Assembly: GCA_018894105.1 (NCBI GenBank)
Contig: CM032121.1
Span: 6,614,507-6,678,506, forward strand
DNA: 64,000 nucleotides
Reading direction: 5' to 3'
Source: Jacaranda mimosifolia
Taxonomy: Eukaryota > Streptophyta > Magnoliopsida > Lamiales > Bignoniaceae
The position numbers and the translations under genes were made by a program. Of the stretch, positions 11,611-23,006 are shown one piece after another; positions within the stretch are counted from its first letter, which is position 1, and each line of letters starts with the position of its first letter. The notes beneath the pieces are model-generated. The model was given only the letters and a program-made list of their open reading frames with translations. It searched no databases and was not told the DNA's origin.

Positions 11611-11984
11611 TTATAGCATGCAATTGTTGACACAAACATGAATTTTCTCATAACCGAGACCAAGTGCTGCCATCATTTTCTTTGCATGGTATAAATTACC
11701 CGGGAACTTCTCATCTTCTGGCATCATACTTTTCATTAATGATATAATGCGATCGACACATGCTTGTGGCAAGTTGAAGTCAAATTTAATATTCAACAAT
11801 TGAGAAACGGCTGAAATCTAGTAAGTTTCTTGCACCCTTGCCACAAAGGTTCCTCTGCATCTTCTAATAAATCAAAAAACTTTTGGGCAGAGGAATTGGG
11901 TGGTTCGATATCAATTGGATGCTCGTCCCTGTCAAATCCCCAATCAAAGTTGGGGCCTGCAACATCCATAACCATGGTTCTCAT
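11611..11984 (-). pseudogene. TNP2-like CACTA transposase fragment, frameshifted
   Basis: Reading minus: FDWGFDRDEH, then FFDLLEDAEEPLWQGCKK, then after a frame change at about 11800-11815 LLNIKFDFNLPQACVDRIIS, YEKIHVCVNNCML. This is the N-terminal part of the TNP2 (Transposase_21) family. One frameshift separates the two halves, since the correct ISAVSQLLNIK text runs in another frame from TRF. The catalytic region is missing. The same break is present in unit B, so it predates the duplication. Confidence 0.8.
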
Positions 11985-12056
11985 TCAAAAGCGGAATACA
12001 CACACAGAAAAGAGTGCCACAAAAGCCAATTGTGCCAGTTACAAAAGTGTTATCCC

Positions 12057-12141
12057 CAGTCCAGTTTCTGGACTGGTTCCAGAAACTGGAATCTGAACCT
12101 GGAACCAGTTTCCAGTCCAGAAACTGGAACCAGTCCAGAAA
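12057..12141. repeat. Palindromic minisatellite inside CACTA
   Basis: Alternating direct and inverted copies of CAGTTTCTGGACTGGTTCCAG and related words; 85 bp here and about 132 bp in unit B (42100-42231), so the array has changed length since the duplication. Confidence 0.88.
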
Positions 12142-13320
12142 CACTTGATTTTTAAGTAATGAACTTATTAAATATTTGAGTTAAGGTAAAAAAAAAAAAA
12201 AAAAAATTATAATGTCATTCCATGGAAAGTTTCTACCTCCTTGGTTTCTCAATAAGTCAATTGGATGATGAGTACTTGCCCATCTCAAGTCCACATGTAA
12301 ACTTCTTGCAATGGGATCATGAAAACTCATCTAGAACACCAATATCCAATATAATAGAGGGGAACATTGACAAGTCCACATGTAAACTTCTATATGTCCT
12401 CCTTAATCAACATTAATTAATTCTTTCTTTAACTATAATGTAAGAATGAAATAGGCTTTAAAAATATCATTAATAGAGTTAAGGAATTAAGTCATATTTC
12501 AATGTTTCATAAATTGTTATACAATACATTTTCAACTACTAAAATAGCAATCTATGAGTAGTTTCAATGAAGTAATTATCTTCTCATATGAACTCCTTGC
12601 CGGTGTTTGAAGAAAAAACAAATTACAAACTAAATCCTTGGGGCTTCCCAATGACGGTCACAAAATCATTACAATCAAATGAAAGCCAACAAATAATAAC
12701 ATAAAAATATTAACTATAATGTACACTAATCCTCGTAATATTCCAAATGGATACCGTCCAAAATCCAAATATACAATTGATAGGCTACATCAAAGCCTTT
12801 TCACTTATCAATTATGTCCGTGACATATCATTAGACTCTCCTAGCAACTAATTAACCTACAATAAAATACATATTTTTACTAATAGACATGCTACAATAG
12901 ACATACAATTCTCCTAAAAAATCAAGTAAAGATAACAATCATTAATATATACAACAATTCCAAATAAACAAAAATAAAAAAAAAACATATCTCTTGCCGG
13001 GGGAAAAAACTTAAACATATACATAATTCCACACTTTCTTTTTCAAAAATTGAACAATAAGAAAAAATCAACATATAAAAATATTGATCAATACATAATT
13101 AAAAAACACAATTCATACAATTTAACCTAGAGTGTTGACTAATAAGTTATTCAAAAACACATTTTATATAATTATAAATTCACAATAAAATAATTACCTT
13201 TTCCAATGCCAAAAATATAACAAATTTCAGCCTCTACACCTGCACAATTAAATAAAAATATTATATAATCATAACAAAATTAAAAAAAAAATTAAAAATT
13301 CAAATAAAAATAAAAATAAA

Positions 13321-13444
13321 AATGTTGGTGGCTCCTACTAAAAAGTAGGAGCCACCGACGGAGGCCAGCTGCTGCTGACCTCCGGTTGAGACCAGAGGTC
13401 AGCAGCAGCTGGCCTCCGGTGCTAGGCTAGCAGCTGCCAACATT
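13321..13444. repeat. Nested double hairpin inside CACTA
   Basis: Outer pair AATGTTGG (13321-13328) with CCAACATT (13437-13444). Inside it are a perfect 13-bp stem with AAAA loop (13327-13339 with 13344-13356) and a perfect 23-bp stem with a 12-nt loop (13360-13382 with 13395-13417, GC-rich, containing GCTGCTGC). Confidence 0.9.
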
Positions 13445-13799
13445 TTAACAAAAAAAAAAAAAAAAAAAAAACAACAACAACAACTCTTACCTATGAGGGA
13501 TTGCTACAGCAACGGGTGAGAAGCAGCAGATTTGGGGAAATGTTTTGGGGGGGCTGGCCGTGGGTGTGGGGGGAAGGTTTGGGCAATTTAATTACTTTCT
13601 TTTTCTTTTCTTTTAATATTTTGTTTTTATATATTTGTTTAATATTTAAATTTTAAACTTTTACTTAATCATAATAATTTATACTTTAAATGGTAAATTT
13701 TTTAAAAACTTTAAATTCAATACTTCATTATTCAATAGTTTAATGTATGATTTTGAAATTCATATTTATGTACTTAATATCTTTATATATTATATTTTA

Positions 13800-14000
13800 A
13801 TGACCGAATTAGTGACCCCAATTATCGGTCACTAAAATTAGTGACCGATGAAAATTTAAAGTGACCAACTTAGTGACCGAATTAGTGACTGACGCAACGG
13901 GGTCACTGATCGGTCACTAAGTGGTCACAATTTTATTAAAAAAAAATATTTTTAGATCGGTCATTAATCGGTCACTGATCAGTCGCTAATTAGTGACTGA
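13800..14000. repeat. CACTA right subterminal repeat cluster
   Basis: About ten further copies of GTGACCGA, TCGGTCAC and close variants, mirroring the left cluster but shorter. Confidence 0.8.
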
Positions 14001-14004
14001 AAAT

Positions 14005-14124
14005 TTTTTAGAACATAATATATTGAAGCTGTTAGAAAAAATATTTCTTAAATTCAGTAACCTACTCATTCCTAACACAAAAATTCATGCATCTTTTTAA
14101 TTTCATTTTGGAAAGCTAGTTCAC
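14005..14124. repeat. 120-bp direct repeat, right of the CACTA element
   Basis: Second copy of 9649-9768. It starts within the T-run where the element's right end breaks off and ends with TAGTTCAC, followed by CGTTAG, which is probably the original continuation of the target site. Confidence 0.9.
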
Positions 14125-14791
14125 CGTTAGATAGTTCTTATAGTTTTACAACAATTGCAATCTAGCACAATATTTTTAGGCGGTTTAAATCTTTTATTTC
14201 ATTTTGTATTGTATTTTTTATTTCATTTTATGAATATATGACACGCATATTAAAAATTTCATAATAAAAATAGTTGATTAAGAATCAGATACACTTGACA
14301 TATATAAATACAACAAGGAGATAGAATAAAAAATAAAATAGAGGGTTCAAAGTGATTTTTAGGCTTGAAATTATTTTTCCTTGCAACCAAGGGCAATATT
14401 GCAAATAGTTAAGTTTAATTTATATTTGAGCAGCATGCCATTCCACCTTATTATATTCTCTGACATATGTTATGTCATTCATTTAAGATATGATCAATAA
14501 AATAATGTGAAATAGGGTATAGAATGTTCGAAATATTCTTAAAATAAAAAGAAATGTCCAAACATTCAAAATATTCTTACGTGTTCAATTCACATAGTCA
14601 TTTCATTAACATTCTAAAAATGCTTTAAGCATTCAACAATCAACACTCAAAGGACAAGCAAACCTATCCACATTCATCCCATGACAGCTTTCTCAAAGCA
14701 GACCACCACCACAGACCTTTCCCATTATCTCTTTAAGACACGACCTAAACTTGGTTCCCCACTAGAGGCGTCGCACACCTATTTTCAAGAA
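14125..14791. other. AT-rich spacer
   Basis: No gene or RNA gene is seen. A more GC-balanced stretch near 14680-14780 has no open frame worth calling. Confidence 0.4.
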
Positions 14792-15405
14792 CAATGTTTT
14801 AAAATTCAGATTGGACCGGCCAGTTTGATTAGTTCAGTCGGTGATTGAGATTGATCTGATTCAAATTAAGCATGAAAATTGATCATAAGTTAACCGAATG
14901 CGAATCGATAAAAATCGATCAATAATAAGTTAAATCAGTATTGATTCGACCTGTTATTTGCTGGTTCACTATTATTTAGTTTTCTTTATATATTTTTCCT
15001 GTCTTTTTAAAATTTTCCAAAAAAGGTAAATAATTTAATATATTAAAAAAATTATTTTATTATGTTAAACATTAAATTTGAAACTTGAAGGGATGACCAA
15101 TTGTATTGATGTTAAATAGTTGTGTTATAATATTTGAATTAGACCATATATTTGCAATTGATCAATTGAGAAATAGTATTTTTCTTAAGAACCATTTGAA
15201 TTTTTTTTTTTGACTAAAATAAGAAGGAAAATTTCTTTATTTATTTCTAGATTATTAGAATTTTTCTATTTTTTGTAATATATTAATAACATTATATATA
15301 TTTATAAAAAAACATATAATTATTGCTTCATTGTGACATCACACTTGTTGAACCGATAATTAGTAAGACTACCAATTCAATGTCCGGTTCGATTTTAAAA
15401 CATTG
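14792..15405. mobile_element. MITE of 614 bp with CAATGTTTTAAAAT ends
   Basis: The left end CAATGTTTTAAAAT is matched by ATTTTAAAACATTG at the right, followed inward on both sides by related GGACCGG / CCGGTTCGA text. The flanks share CAAGAA (TTCAAGAA and CCCAAGAA), suggesting an 8-bp target duplication with two changes and therefore possibly hAT. It has no coding capacity. Confidence 0.7.
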
Positions 15406-16824
15406 CCCAAGAAAGCCGACCTTCAAATATATATAAATAAATTGATTTGGCTAAGTCAAATAAATAAATATTAAATAATGTGTATATATGATAATGTTGA
15501 TATTTTATTTTATAATATTTTTATAATTATATCTAATAATTTATCGTTCATTCAAATATATACTCAATTGAATGGCATAAAATTTTCAATAAAGTATCAG
15601 TTGACCAACTATTACTACACAAATCACAACTTCATGACAAAAATGAAAAAATGTCAAGTCCAAAGCATTTTAGTAAAGAAATATTATTATATTTGCCTTG
15701 TCGAAATTATAAGAAGATATGTGTTTTATTCGGATGATAGGGGCTGAAAATTTGTTTCTACGAGAAATTTGGAGTAGTTGAACCTCGGGCTTAAATAAAT
15801 ACCGTCCATACAGCTAAAGTCAAACTCAATCAATTAATATTTTTCTCCCGTCAAACTCAACTCACAATTTTTCACGTTTCACATTTATATTCATGATTTT
15901 TACATTTTTTTTTCAAGTTTGGCATTCATATCTGGCTGGATTGCACTATAAGAATTTCATTAGTAAAAGAAGAAAATACATGCATGCATGTTAGTATTCA
16001 ACTGAAAAATGACGAGAAATTTTTTCTTGTAGATACTTGCACTAAAAACTTATTCCATCACAAAAGTTGAATCCTAATACAGAGTCAGAACATCAATGAT
16101 AATTGGTGATACAACACCTAACTAAATAACCAATTTATTTGTAATGTAGGCACTTAATTATAGAAGGAAAACAAGATTGCATTAAATAATGTTGAGATCA
16201 TAATAATTAGACGTGAAATTGAAATTGAGATCTAACATATAAATTGTATGCTTGATTCTCTCTTTTGCAAAAAGATCCTCCATCTAAATGGGGCTACATG
16301 GGTATTTATAGGCGAGAGTATTGTATTGTCATAGATTGGATGCCATTACGTGTCTTGAGATTGACGGTCTTCCTTGCAAAACAGTACATCAGTCCTTGTG
16401 TTACCTTGCTCATTTTGATGATGACACGTGTCCTTCAACTTCATCTACGGTGCAGGTCTAACAAACCTCTTGGTCAGGTCGGGTCATTAATTCTCCAAGT
16501 TAAGATGGAATTCTCTTTTAAAAGATCCTTTCTTTTTATCATCATCATCAACTTCCCCACTTCTTCAGGTCTATTTATAGGGATGGAGAAGTTGACTTGA
16601 TAGGCGATGCTCTGCGTAATCATATGGTGACCAGTTATTGAGATGGCTAAATGCATTCAGTTTGTACTAATATGCTATGTAGTGTAAGCACATGCATGCA
16701 TAGGAGTATTTTCCTTTCCTTTTTTTTTTTGGGCACCTCAAGGGTCAGTGAATCAGAACCGTCAGATTTATTTGTTAGATTTCATCCGCATCGTTTATGT
16801 GGCGTTTTCTTCGAGATCACTCCT
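15406..16824. other. Spacer, AT-rich then mixed, ahead of the antisense gene
   Basis: To about 16200 the DNA is plain AT-rich. From 16265 to 16740 composition becomes balanced and contains a TATTTATAG at about 16302-16310, another at about 16571-16579, and an ACACGTGT G-box-like palindrome near 16425. By position this could be the old 3' LTR of the gypsy element read backwards, but I find no TG...CA pair with a target duplication. Open frames of 89 and 111 codons here resemble nothing I know. Confidence 0.4.
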
Positions 16825-16832
16825 TATATATA
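16825..16832 (+). promoter_or_regulatory. TATA box of the gypsy antisense gene
   Basis: TATATATA about 95 bases ahead of the ATG at 16927, in a non-AT-rich context (CACTCCTTATATATAGATGG). Confidence 0.5.
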
Positions 16833-16926
16833 GATGGTGGTCCCATTTGACTTCTAGTCTAATAAGAATCATCAACCTTGAGAGGAGACTTTTCGATCTC
16901 TGTACGGAACTAGATTTTTTTGTAAG

Positions 16927-18271
16927 ATGCCTTCTTCCTCTGGCTCTTGGAAACATAAATGGTTCTATGTCAAAGCTTCCCCACACAATCCTTGGAACGT
17001 GGCACGGGCTTGGAGAATTGATGAGCCAAATTTCTCTACCTTGGAGGATCTATCCTGGGAAGAGAGATTCGTGGAGGGTTTGGTAGATCGACCCTTTGAG
17101 CTTTCTACTATTCTTACTGAAGAAGCGTTAAAACTTGTTGATTTGACCTCTGCACCCATCTATTCTCAAAATTCTTTGCGTAATTACTGTTTCTTTTTTC
17201 CTTTGTTATCTTTTTCCTTAAGTTTATTTGTGTGCTAACATATAGATTTGAGAGTAGCACTTGGGGCCAGCATGGCACAACAGCTTCAAGCTGATGTGGA
17301 AGCTTCCCAGGACGATGAGATGGGGTCTCTGTTAGATGATCATCAGGTGCAATTAGGTACCCGCACTTCTGCTTGAGCTATTGGGTCGTCCAATGCTGAT
17401 GCTGATGCTCTACGTACCAATGCGCTGTTGTGTGGGACTAGGACGGATTTATTTGATCTATATAATACATTAGTATGGATGTGGATCAAGCTATTCTCAC
17501 CAATCTTTCCTTCTTGAGTTTAGAGGTGCAGATGGCTCACAATTTGATACATGTATGTGTATCATTTTATATTTGTTAAAGAATTTTTCCCGCCCTTTTC
17601 CATTTTCTAATGCTTTCTCAATGCAGATCGCTGCACTTACTCGACAGATGATGTTACATAATGTTGTGTGGAGGGATCAAAAAGTCAAGGTCGATCAGCA
17701 GATTAAATCCACCCAATCAAGTTTAGAGAAGGCGGAGAGTTCAACACGCAGGGCTCAATCCAAACTGAAGTCTGTGACTGAATCCTTGGACTCCTAGAAC
17801 CTTTTTCTCTCGAAGAAAGACATTTTGATTTCTAATCAACAGAAGAAGATAGAGCTTCTAAAAGCAAAGCTAGAATCTGTTCAGAATGATATGGTTTCTA
17901 TGAGGAGCTCTTTGGGGCAGAAGAAGCTTGAGCAATTTGGAGCTGGTTAGAAAGAGGGTTATCATGACTTTGAGAAGTCGACCAAATTCCAAAGTTAGCT
18001 CAAAGGTATTCGTCGCAAAGCAGTAAGTGACTTTGTTAATTCTATTGATTTTGAGTATGTGGTGTTGAGTCAAGCGGCTCAAGATGGAGCTGCGGCATTT
18101 GAGAAGGCCAAGGCTCAACTCATTCATCTTGATGGGGTCAATGAGGGTTTCGACCTCAACTAATTGGATTTATGCAAAGATGAGAAGCTTCAAGATTATC
18201 CTGCCATGCAACTTCCTATCTTCAAGAAGAAAGAGTTTGCTTATGTTTTGCTCATTGATCCTAAAGCCTAG
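16927..18271 (+). pseudogene. Extra gene of a Tat-like gypsy element, opposite in strand to pol
   Basis: Exon from 16927 (MPSSSGSWKHKWFYVKAS and on, with ARAWRIDEP) to about 17180, then further exons from about 17252 (the second begins near ALGASMAQQLQ) with a coiled-coil run (17645-17795, Lys/Gln/Ser/Glu-rich) and a tail ending DYPAMQLPIFKKKEF, stop at 18269. The layout of an N-terminal KWFYV-type domain, a coiled coil and a C-terminal helical block fits the 'putative gypsy-type transposon' proteins that some Tat-lineage elements carry. Stops at 17374, 17795 and 17948 break the frame. The function of this family is not known to me. Pol runs on the minus strand to its right. Confidence 0.6.
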
Positions 18272-18730
18272 TTAGTGTAGAGGTAGTTTGCTGGGTTTAA
18301 ATTCTTGATTCCAAGATTTGGTTGGGATTTTTCTTATTTAGTTGTCAAGGCATGTCATTTTGGACTCGACTATCTTCTCTTGTCAGTAGATGGATGACAT
18401 TGTAATGGTGCCATATTAATGGAATATATATATCCATATATATATATATTATTTGGGGTTATGTCACTTTGTGCTTTTTGTGATTTAATCAGATAAGTAT
18501 AGGCATCACACCTCCATGTCACAACTCGACTTATGCGTATGTTCAAAGGCTCATTTAATTTTGCTTAAATCATGCTTTGAAATCGTTTCAATTTGAAACC
18601 CAACTTGTAGTCTCCACATTTTCTAGGTCATTAAGCTGCAATTTTTCTTGTGCCATTAACCTTAAAAAATTTGAATTCTCAAATGAACATTTGAATTTAT
18701 GTGATTTCTAATGAGAATTCTTTAATCAAT

Positions 18731-19240
18731 TAGAGGTCGTGATATTCTTTAATTTTTTTGTGGATTGAAAAGATTCCAAGTTAAGGGAGGTCAAGACCTG
18801 TTGGAGCAGCTATGTGAATTTTCCATCCAATAGAGATTGTGACCTCCATTTATTGAATATTTTTCAAACCAAGGAAGGTCGTGCTCCTCCTGTTGTGGCT
18901 AAATGAAAATATTTCAAGCAATGGAGGTTGTGACCCACTTGATTTTGCTCTGTGGATGGAAATTCCTTGAGCAGGTAGAGGTCATGCCCCCCTCGATGTT
19001 GTTAAGTGAATTTAGGCGAATGGAGGTCGTGACCCTCTTTACTTCGCTAAGAATGTGAAAGTTCTTTAAGTGAGTAGCGGTCATGACTATCTCGATATCG
19101 TTGGGTAAACTTTTTGTGCAAATAGTGGTCGTGAACTTCTTGATGTTGCTCAACGATTTTAATGAAAAACCTATGCACTTGGAGGTCGCAACCCTCAAAT
19201 GATTTAAGGAAATTTTTCTGACACTTGGAGGTTGTGACCT
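18731..19240. repeat. Degenerate tandem array, about 50-bp period, GAGGTCGTGACC core
   Basis: About eleven copies of GGAGGT(C/T)GTGACC or close variants at intervals of roughly 45-58 bp (near 18733, 18786, 18831, 18873, 18923, 18976, 19020, 19074, 19122, 19180, 19226). It sits between pol and the antisense gene, the hypervariable zone of Tat elements. Confidence 0.8.
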
Positions 19241-19249
19241 TTTTCAGGT

Positions 19250-19690
19250 GTTTACATTGCATATCGTGATCTTTTTTAGGTTGTAGGGTGTTTTTCACAA
19301 CTTACGTTTTATTTTGACGTTTAATTTGCACATCGCCATCTTTTCTAGGTCGCTGGTTATTTTACATTTATTAGCTTATCTTTTTTAGATGTTTTAATTA
19401 TGTCGCGATCTTTTTCAAGTCATCAGTTTTTTTTTCCTTTTATCTTTTTCATATTAAAATTGTAACGATCTTTTCCAGGTTGCAGGGTGTTTTTCACAAT
19501 GAGCATTTTATTTTGACATTTAGTTTACACGTTGCGATCTTTTCCAAGTCGCTGGTTATTTTTTATTTATTAGCTTATCTTTTTTAGACGTTCTAATTGT
19601 GTCGTGATATTTTTTAGGTCGTTGGTTATTTTTTCTTTCATCTTTTTTAGATTAAAATTGTAACGATCATTTCCAAATCGCTGAATAATT
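19250..19690. repeat. Roughly 200-bp tandem dimer built of smaller CGATCTTTTCCAGGTCGCTGG units
   Basis: TTTTAGGTTGTAGGGTGTTTTTCACAA near 19275 recurs as TTCCAGGTTGCAGGGTGTTTTTCACAA near 19474, and the following text also repeats (TTTATTAGCTTATCTTTTTTAGA near 19366 and 19568). Within each half, units of about 65 bp starting with a CGATCTTTT-like word can be seen. Confidence 0.8.
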
Positions 19691-19885
19691 TCATTTAACA
19701 TACTATTGCTTTGCATCTTATATTTGCTAATAGAAAGGAAATACAAATTATAAAGAAATAAAGGAAATACAAATTGAAAGGAAATGGCCTCATTTTTTAT
19801 TTTTTTTTGAGAATCTCCAAATCACTTTAGGAGAGTGCACGTTTTGACAGCACTCTACTTTCCTGATCATAGTTCATTCAGTGTT

Positions 19886-21139
19886 CTATGCATAGAACTT
19901 CTTTAGATTTTTTATTGGCCAGGGGCATGGTAAAACCTTTCCTTCCATTGTCTTTAGGCGATATGTTTCTTCTTTGGTCATTTGCATGACCTTAAAAGGA
20001 TTTTCCCAATTAGGATCCAACTTCCTGACGTGTTTTGATACCTCCACCTTTCTAAGCACCATATCTCCTACCTGAAAACTTTAGGGCCTTACTTTTTTGT
20101 TGTAAGCAGCTACCATTGATTGCTTGTATGTTTCTGCTTTGAGGTACGCCTTCTCTCTTTTTTCTTCAATGACATCGAGGTCGAAAGTTCTTTCTTCCTA
20201 ATTTTTGTCCGCATTGTAATGCAAATCTCTATCTACAGTCATTTTTGTCTCAGCCAGTATCATAGCTTCTGAATCATATGTCAAACAAAAGGGGGTTTCT
20301 CTAATGATTACCCTTGGGGTAGTGCGATATGCCCATAGAACTCCTAGCAGTTCTTCAGCCCAAGCTCCCTTAGCATCTCCTAACCTGGTTTTCGAGTATT
20401 TGAGAATGGTTTTATTGGTTACCTTTGTCTGCCTATTAGCTTGGGGATTTCTTACCGATATGAAATTCTGTCTTACGTTTATTTCTTCGCACCATGCCAA
20501 GATATTTCTTCCTTGGAACTACCTCCCATTACCAGAGATGAGTATGTTGGGTAGTCCAAATCGACATACTATGTTTTTATAGATAAAGTTCATGGTCTTT
20601 TTTTTTTTTTGAGATCTTCTCCAGTGGTTCTGCCTCTACCCACTCGTGAAATATTCTATCCCAGTAATAACATATTTCTTCTGACCTTTAGCCATTGGGA
20701 AAGATCCGAGGATATCTAACGCCCATTGGTCGAATGGATATGCAACTCTAATCAGTTGCATCTTAGTTCCCAGTGCGTGCTGGAGGTTAGCATGTAATTG
20801 GCACTATTTGCATCTTCCTGCAAAATCGATAGAGTCATGAGCCATGGTGGGCTAGAAGTATACATGTCTTGAGATTTTTTGTGCCAAAGACCTTCATCCT
20901 AAATGGTTTCCACAACTTCCTTAGTATACCTCTCTCATCATATCTTCGACCTGTTGTTTACCCAAACATCTCAAGAAAGGTCCAGCTATCAATTTTCGAT
21001 ACAATTCTCTGTCCTGCATCATGAATTGAAATGCTCTTCTTTCCATCTTTTTAACTTCCAACTTATCCTCAGGTAACATCCTGTTCATAAGATAACCCAT
21101 CAGTTTTGCCTTCCATTTGTCCTGCTGCTCTACTGTCAC
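19886..21139 (-). pseudogene. Gypsy integrase, decayed
   Basis: Reading minus from 21139: HHCC-type zinc region (NHLG, then later CQLHANLQHA), the core with WALDILGSFP (first catalytic Asp kept), a PNILISGNGR segment where the second Asp of SDNG is Gly, and QANRQTKVTNK where the catalytic Glu of the usual QTE is Lys. Then WAYRTTP, and the C-terminal LDPNWENPFKV and LKKFYA ending at 19886. Several TAG/TGA/TAA stops interrupt it. Two of three catalytic residues are gone, so no activity is possible. Sequence style is Tat lineage. Confidence 0.85.
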
Positions 21140-21142
21140 AAC

Positions 21143-21700
21143 CTATTTGCCCAACTTAACGTTTTCAGAATAGTTTTCAGTTTTTGAGCTGTTGGACACC
21201 AATATTGTGACTTGTTTGGAATTAACCCTGGAGGTTTTGTTGGCGAATTTCGACAAGACATCAACTCTTTGATTTTCACTTCCTAGTATCTGGCATAGCT
21301 CTAATTTATGAAATTTTGATATCAACAGTTTCACAATAGCCAAGTTTTTTTTCATAGTTTGTTCTTTGGCTTCATATTTCCCGATTACCTAAAGTGCCAC
21401 TGTTGAGAGTCAGTGTACACAATTAAGTGCGAGATCTTTCTTTCTAATTCCAACTTTAGACATGCTATCAGTGCTTCATATTCTGCCTCGTTGTTAGTAG
21501 TTTGGAAGTTCAACTTGAGCATGAACTACATGTCGACACCACTAGTTCCTCTAAACCAGATTTCAGTTCTCCCTCTTTTTGACATTGAGGACCTATCTAC
21601 ATGAAGCATCCATATTTCGGGTGGCGATATTTGTGCTATCGAAACTTCTTTGCTTTCGGACTCAATTATGAAGTCTGCTAGAACTTGGGCTTTGATAGCT
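21143..21700 (-). pseudogene. Gypsy RNase H region, decayed
   Basis: Fragments on the minus strand include FHKLELCQILGSENQRVDVLSK, which matches the C-terminal part of plant gypsy RNase H (the ENxRADxLSK motif, here RVD). Frames are broken around 21361-21600. It lies between the reverse transcriptase and the integrase in the normal order. Confidence 0.7.
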
Positions 21701-21799
21701 CTTCAAGGTATGAACTTAATGTCGAACTCGCTCAACTCGACTGTCCATTTTACCATTCTTCCTAAGGTTTTAGGTTTTCCCAGGGTTTCCTTTAATTTG

Positions 21800-23006
21800 C
21801 TACTTGTTATGACTTTGATGGTATGTGATTGAAAGTAAGGTCGAAGCTTCTTTATCGTTGTTGCCAAGGGGCGAGCTAGCTTTTCTATGCATGTAATTCT
21901 TTTCAGCTCCCTGAAATATGCTGCTAACGTAGTAGGCAGGCTGATGATTTTTTCCTTCTACTCTGACAAATACTGCACTGGTAGTTACTTTCGAGGTCGA
22001 CAGATACAACCACAATGGCTCTCCATCTTTTGGTTTTGATAACAGAGAATGTGTTGTGAAATGTTTCTTCAACTCTTGAAAGGCTAGGTTCCACTCCTTC
22101 GTCCATTCAAAGTTCCTAACATTTCTCAAGATTTTGAATAAGGGGAGACCTCAATTAGTTGACCTGGATATGAAGCGATTGGGCGAAGCTATCCTTTCCG
22201 TTAGTTGTTGCACCTCTCTGATTGTCTTTGAGGATTGCATCTCAAGGATGGCACTGATTTTCTCAGGATTAGCCTCTACTCCTCTTTGAGTGACTATGTA
22301 ACCCAAGAATTTCCTCCTTTCACACCAAAGGTACACTTTGCGGGGTTTAATTTTAGTCTGTATCTCCTCGTGATCTCGAAAGCCTCTCTTAAATGTTCTA
22401 GATGATCTTCTTTCTTTGAGCTTTTTACTAGCATGTTATCTATATAGACTTCTATTGTCTTCCCTATCTGGTCTCTGAATATTTTGTTCACCAGCCTTTG
22501 ATATGTCGCTCCTGCGTTTTTTAGGCTGAAAGATATGACCTTATAGCAATATACTCTTTTCTCAACCACAAATGTTGTCTTATCCATGTCATGTTCGGCC
22601 ATGAAGATTTGGTGGTAACCTTGGTATGCATCCATTATGCTCAATATTGCTGCTTTGGAGGTCGAGTCTACTAAGAGGGCTATTCTTGGCAGGGGGTACA
22701 GGTCCTTGGGATAAGCTTTGTTGAGGTTCGTGAAATTTGTGCACATTCACCACTTTCCTTGTGGTTTCAGTACAATGACCACATTTGAGAGCCATTCAGA
22801 ATATTAGACTCCATTGCATATCCTACAGTGAGAAGTTTGTTCACTTCTTCTTCGATAATTTTGTTTCTCTTGGCTCCAAAATTTCTCTTTTTCTGTTTTA
22901 CAAGTTTTGTATTCAGATCCATGTTGAGGGAATAAACTATGACCTCTGGGTCAATCTCTTCAAAATCTAACGAATTCCATGCAAAGACATCAGAGTTCTT
23001 TCTCAA
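21800..23006 (-). pseudogene. Gypsy reverse transcriptase, decayed
   Basis: Pieces in order on the minus strand: FAWNSLDFEEIDPEV (start of the RT region, from 23006), MCTNFTNLNKAYPKDLYPLP, ILSIMDAYQGYHQIFM (first catalytic Asp kept), YIDNMLVKS (the usual YIDD has Asn in place of the second Asp), FLGYIVTQRG, then FEWTKEWNLAFQELK and the thumb/connection segment. The change at the active site and the in-frame stops make it inactive. Confidence 0.9.

Larger units (their letters stand above)
9769..14011. mobile_element. Degenerate CACTA (En/Spm-type) transposon, 4.2 kb
   Basis: The left end begins CACTACTAAAAAAACAG after TTCAC. The right end stops at CTGAAAATTTTTTAG, the expected inverted end without its last TAGTG. 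Both ends hold dense subterminal copies of TCGGTCAC/GTGACCGA, and the inside carries two decayed transposase genes on the minus strand, a palindromic minisatellite and a double hairpin. Superfamily assignment rests on the CACTA end, the subterminal repeats and TNP2-like protein similarity. It cannot move by itself: the right end is truncated and TNP2 is broken. Confidence 0.85.

Noticed and set aside
12222..12416. 64-codon open frame inside CACTA
   Set aside because: No recognisable similarity, opposite strand to the transposase genes, no start context.
14005..14124. 120-bp repeat as an LTR pair of a small retrotransposon
   Set aside because: It lacks TG...CA ends, has no primer-binding site, and encloses a CACTA element with its own end signature.
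18731..19240. Short open frames across the 50-bp array as a repetitive protein
   Set aside because: The frames are broken, and the repeat signal is at DNA level with variable spacing not divisible by three.
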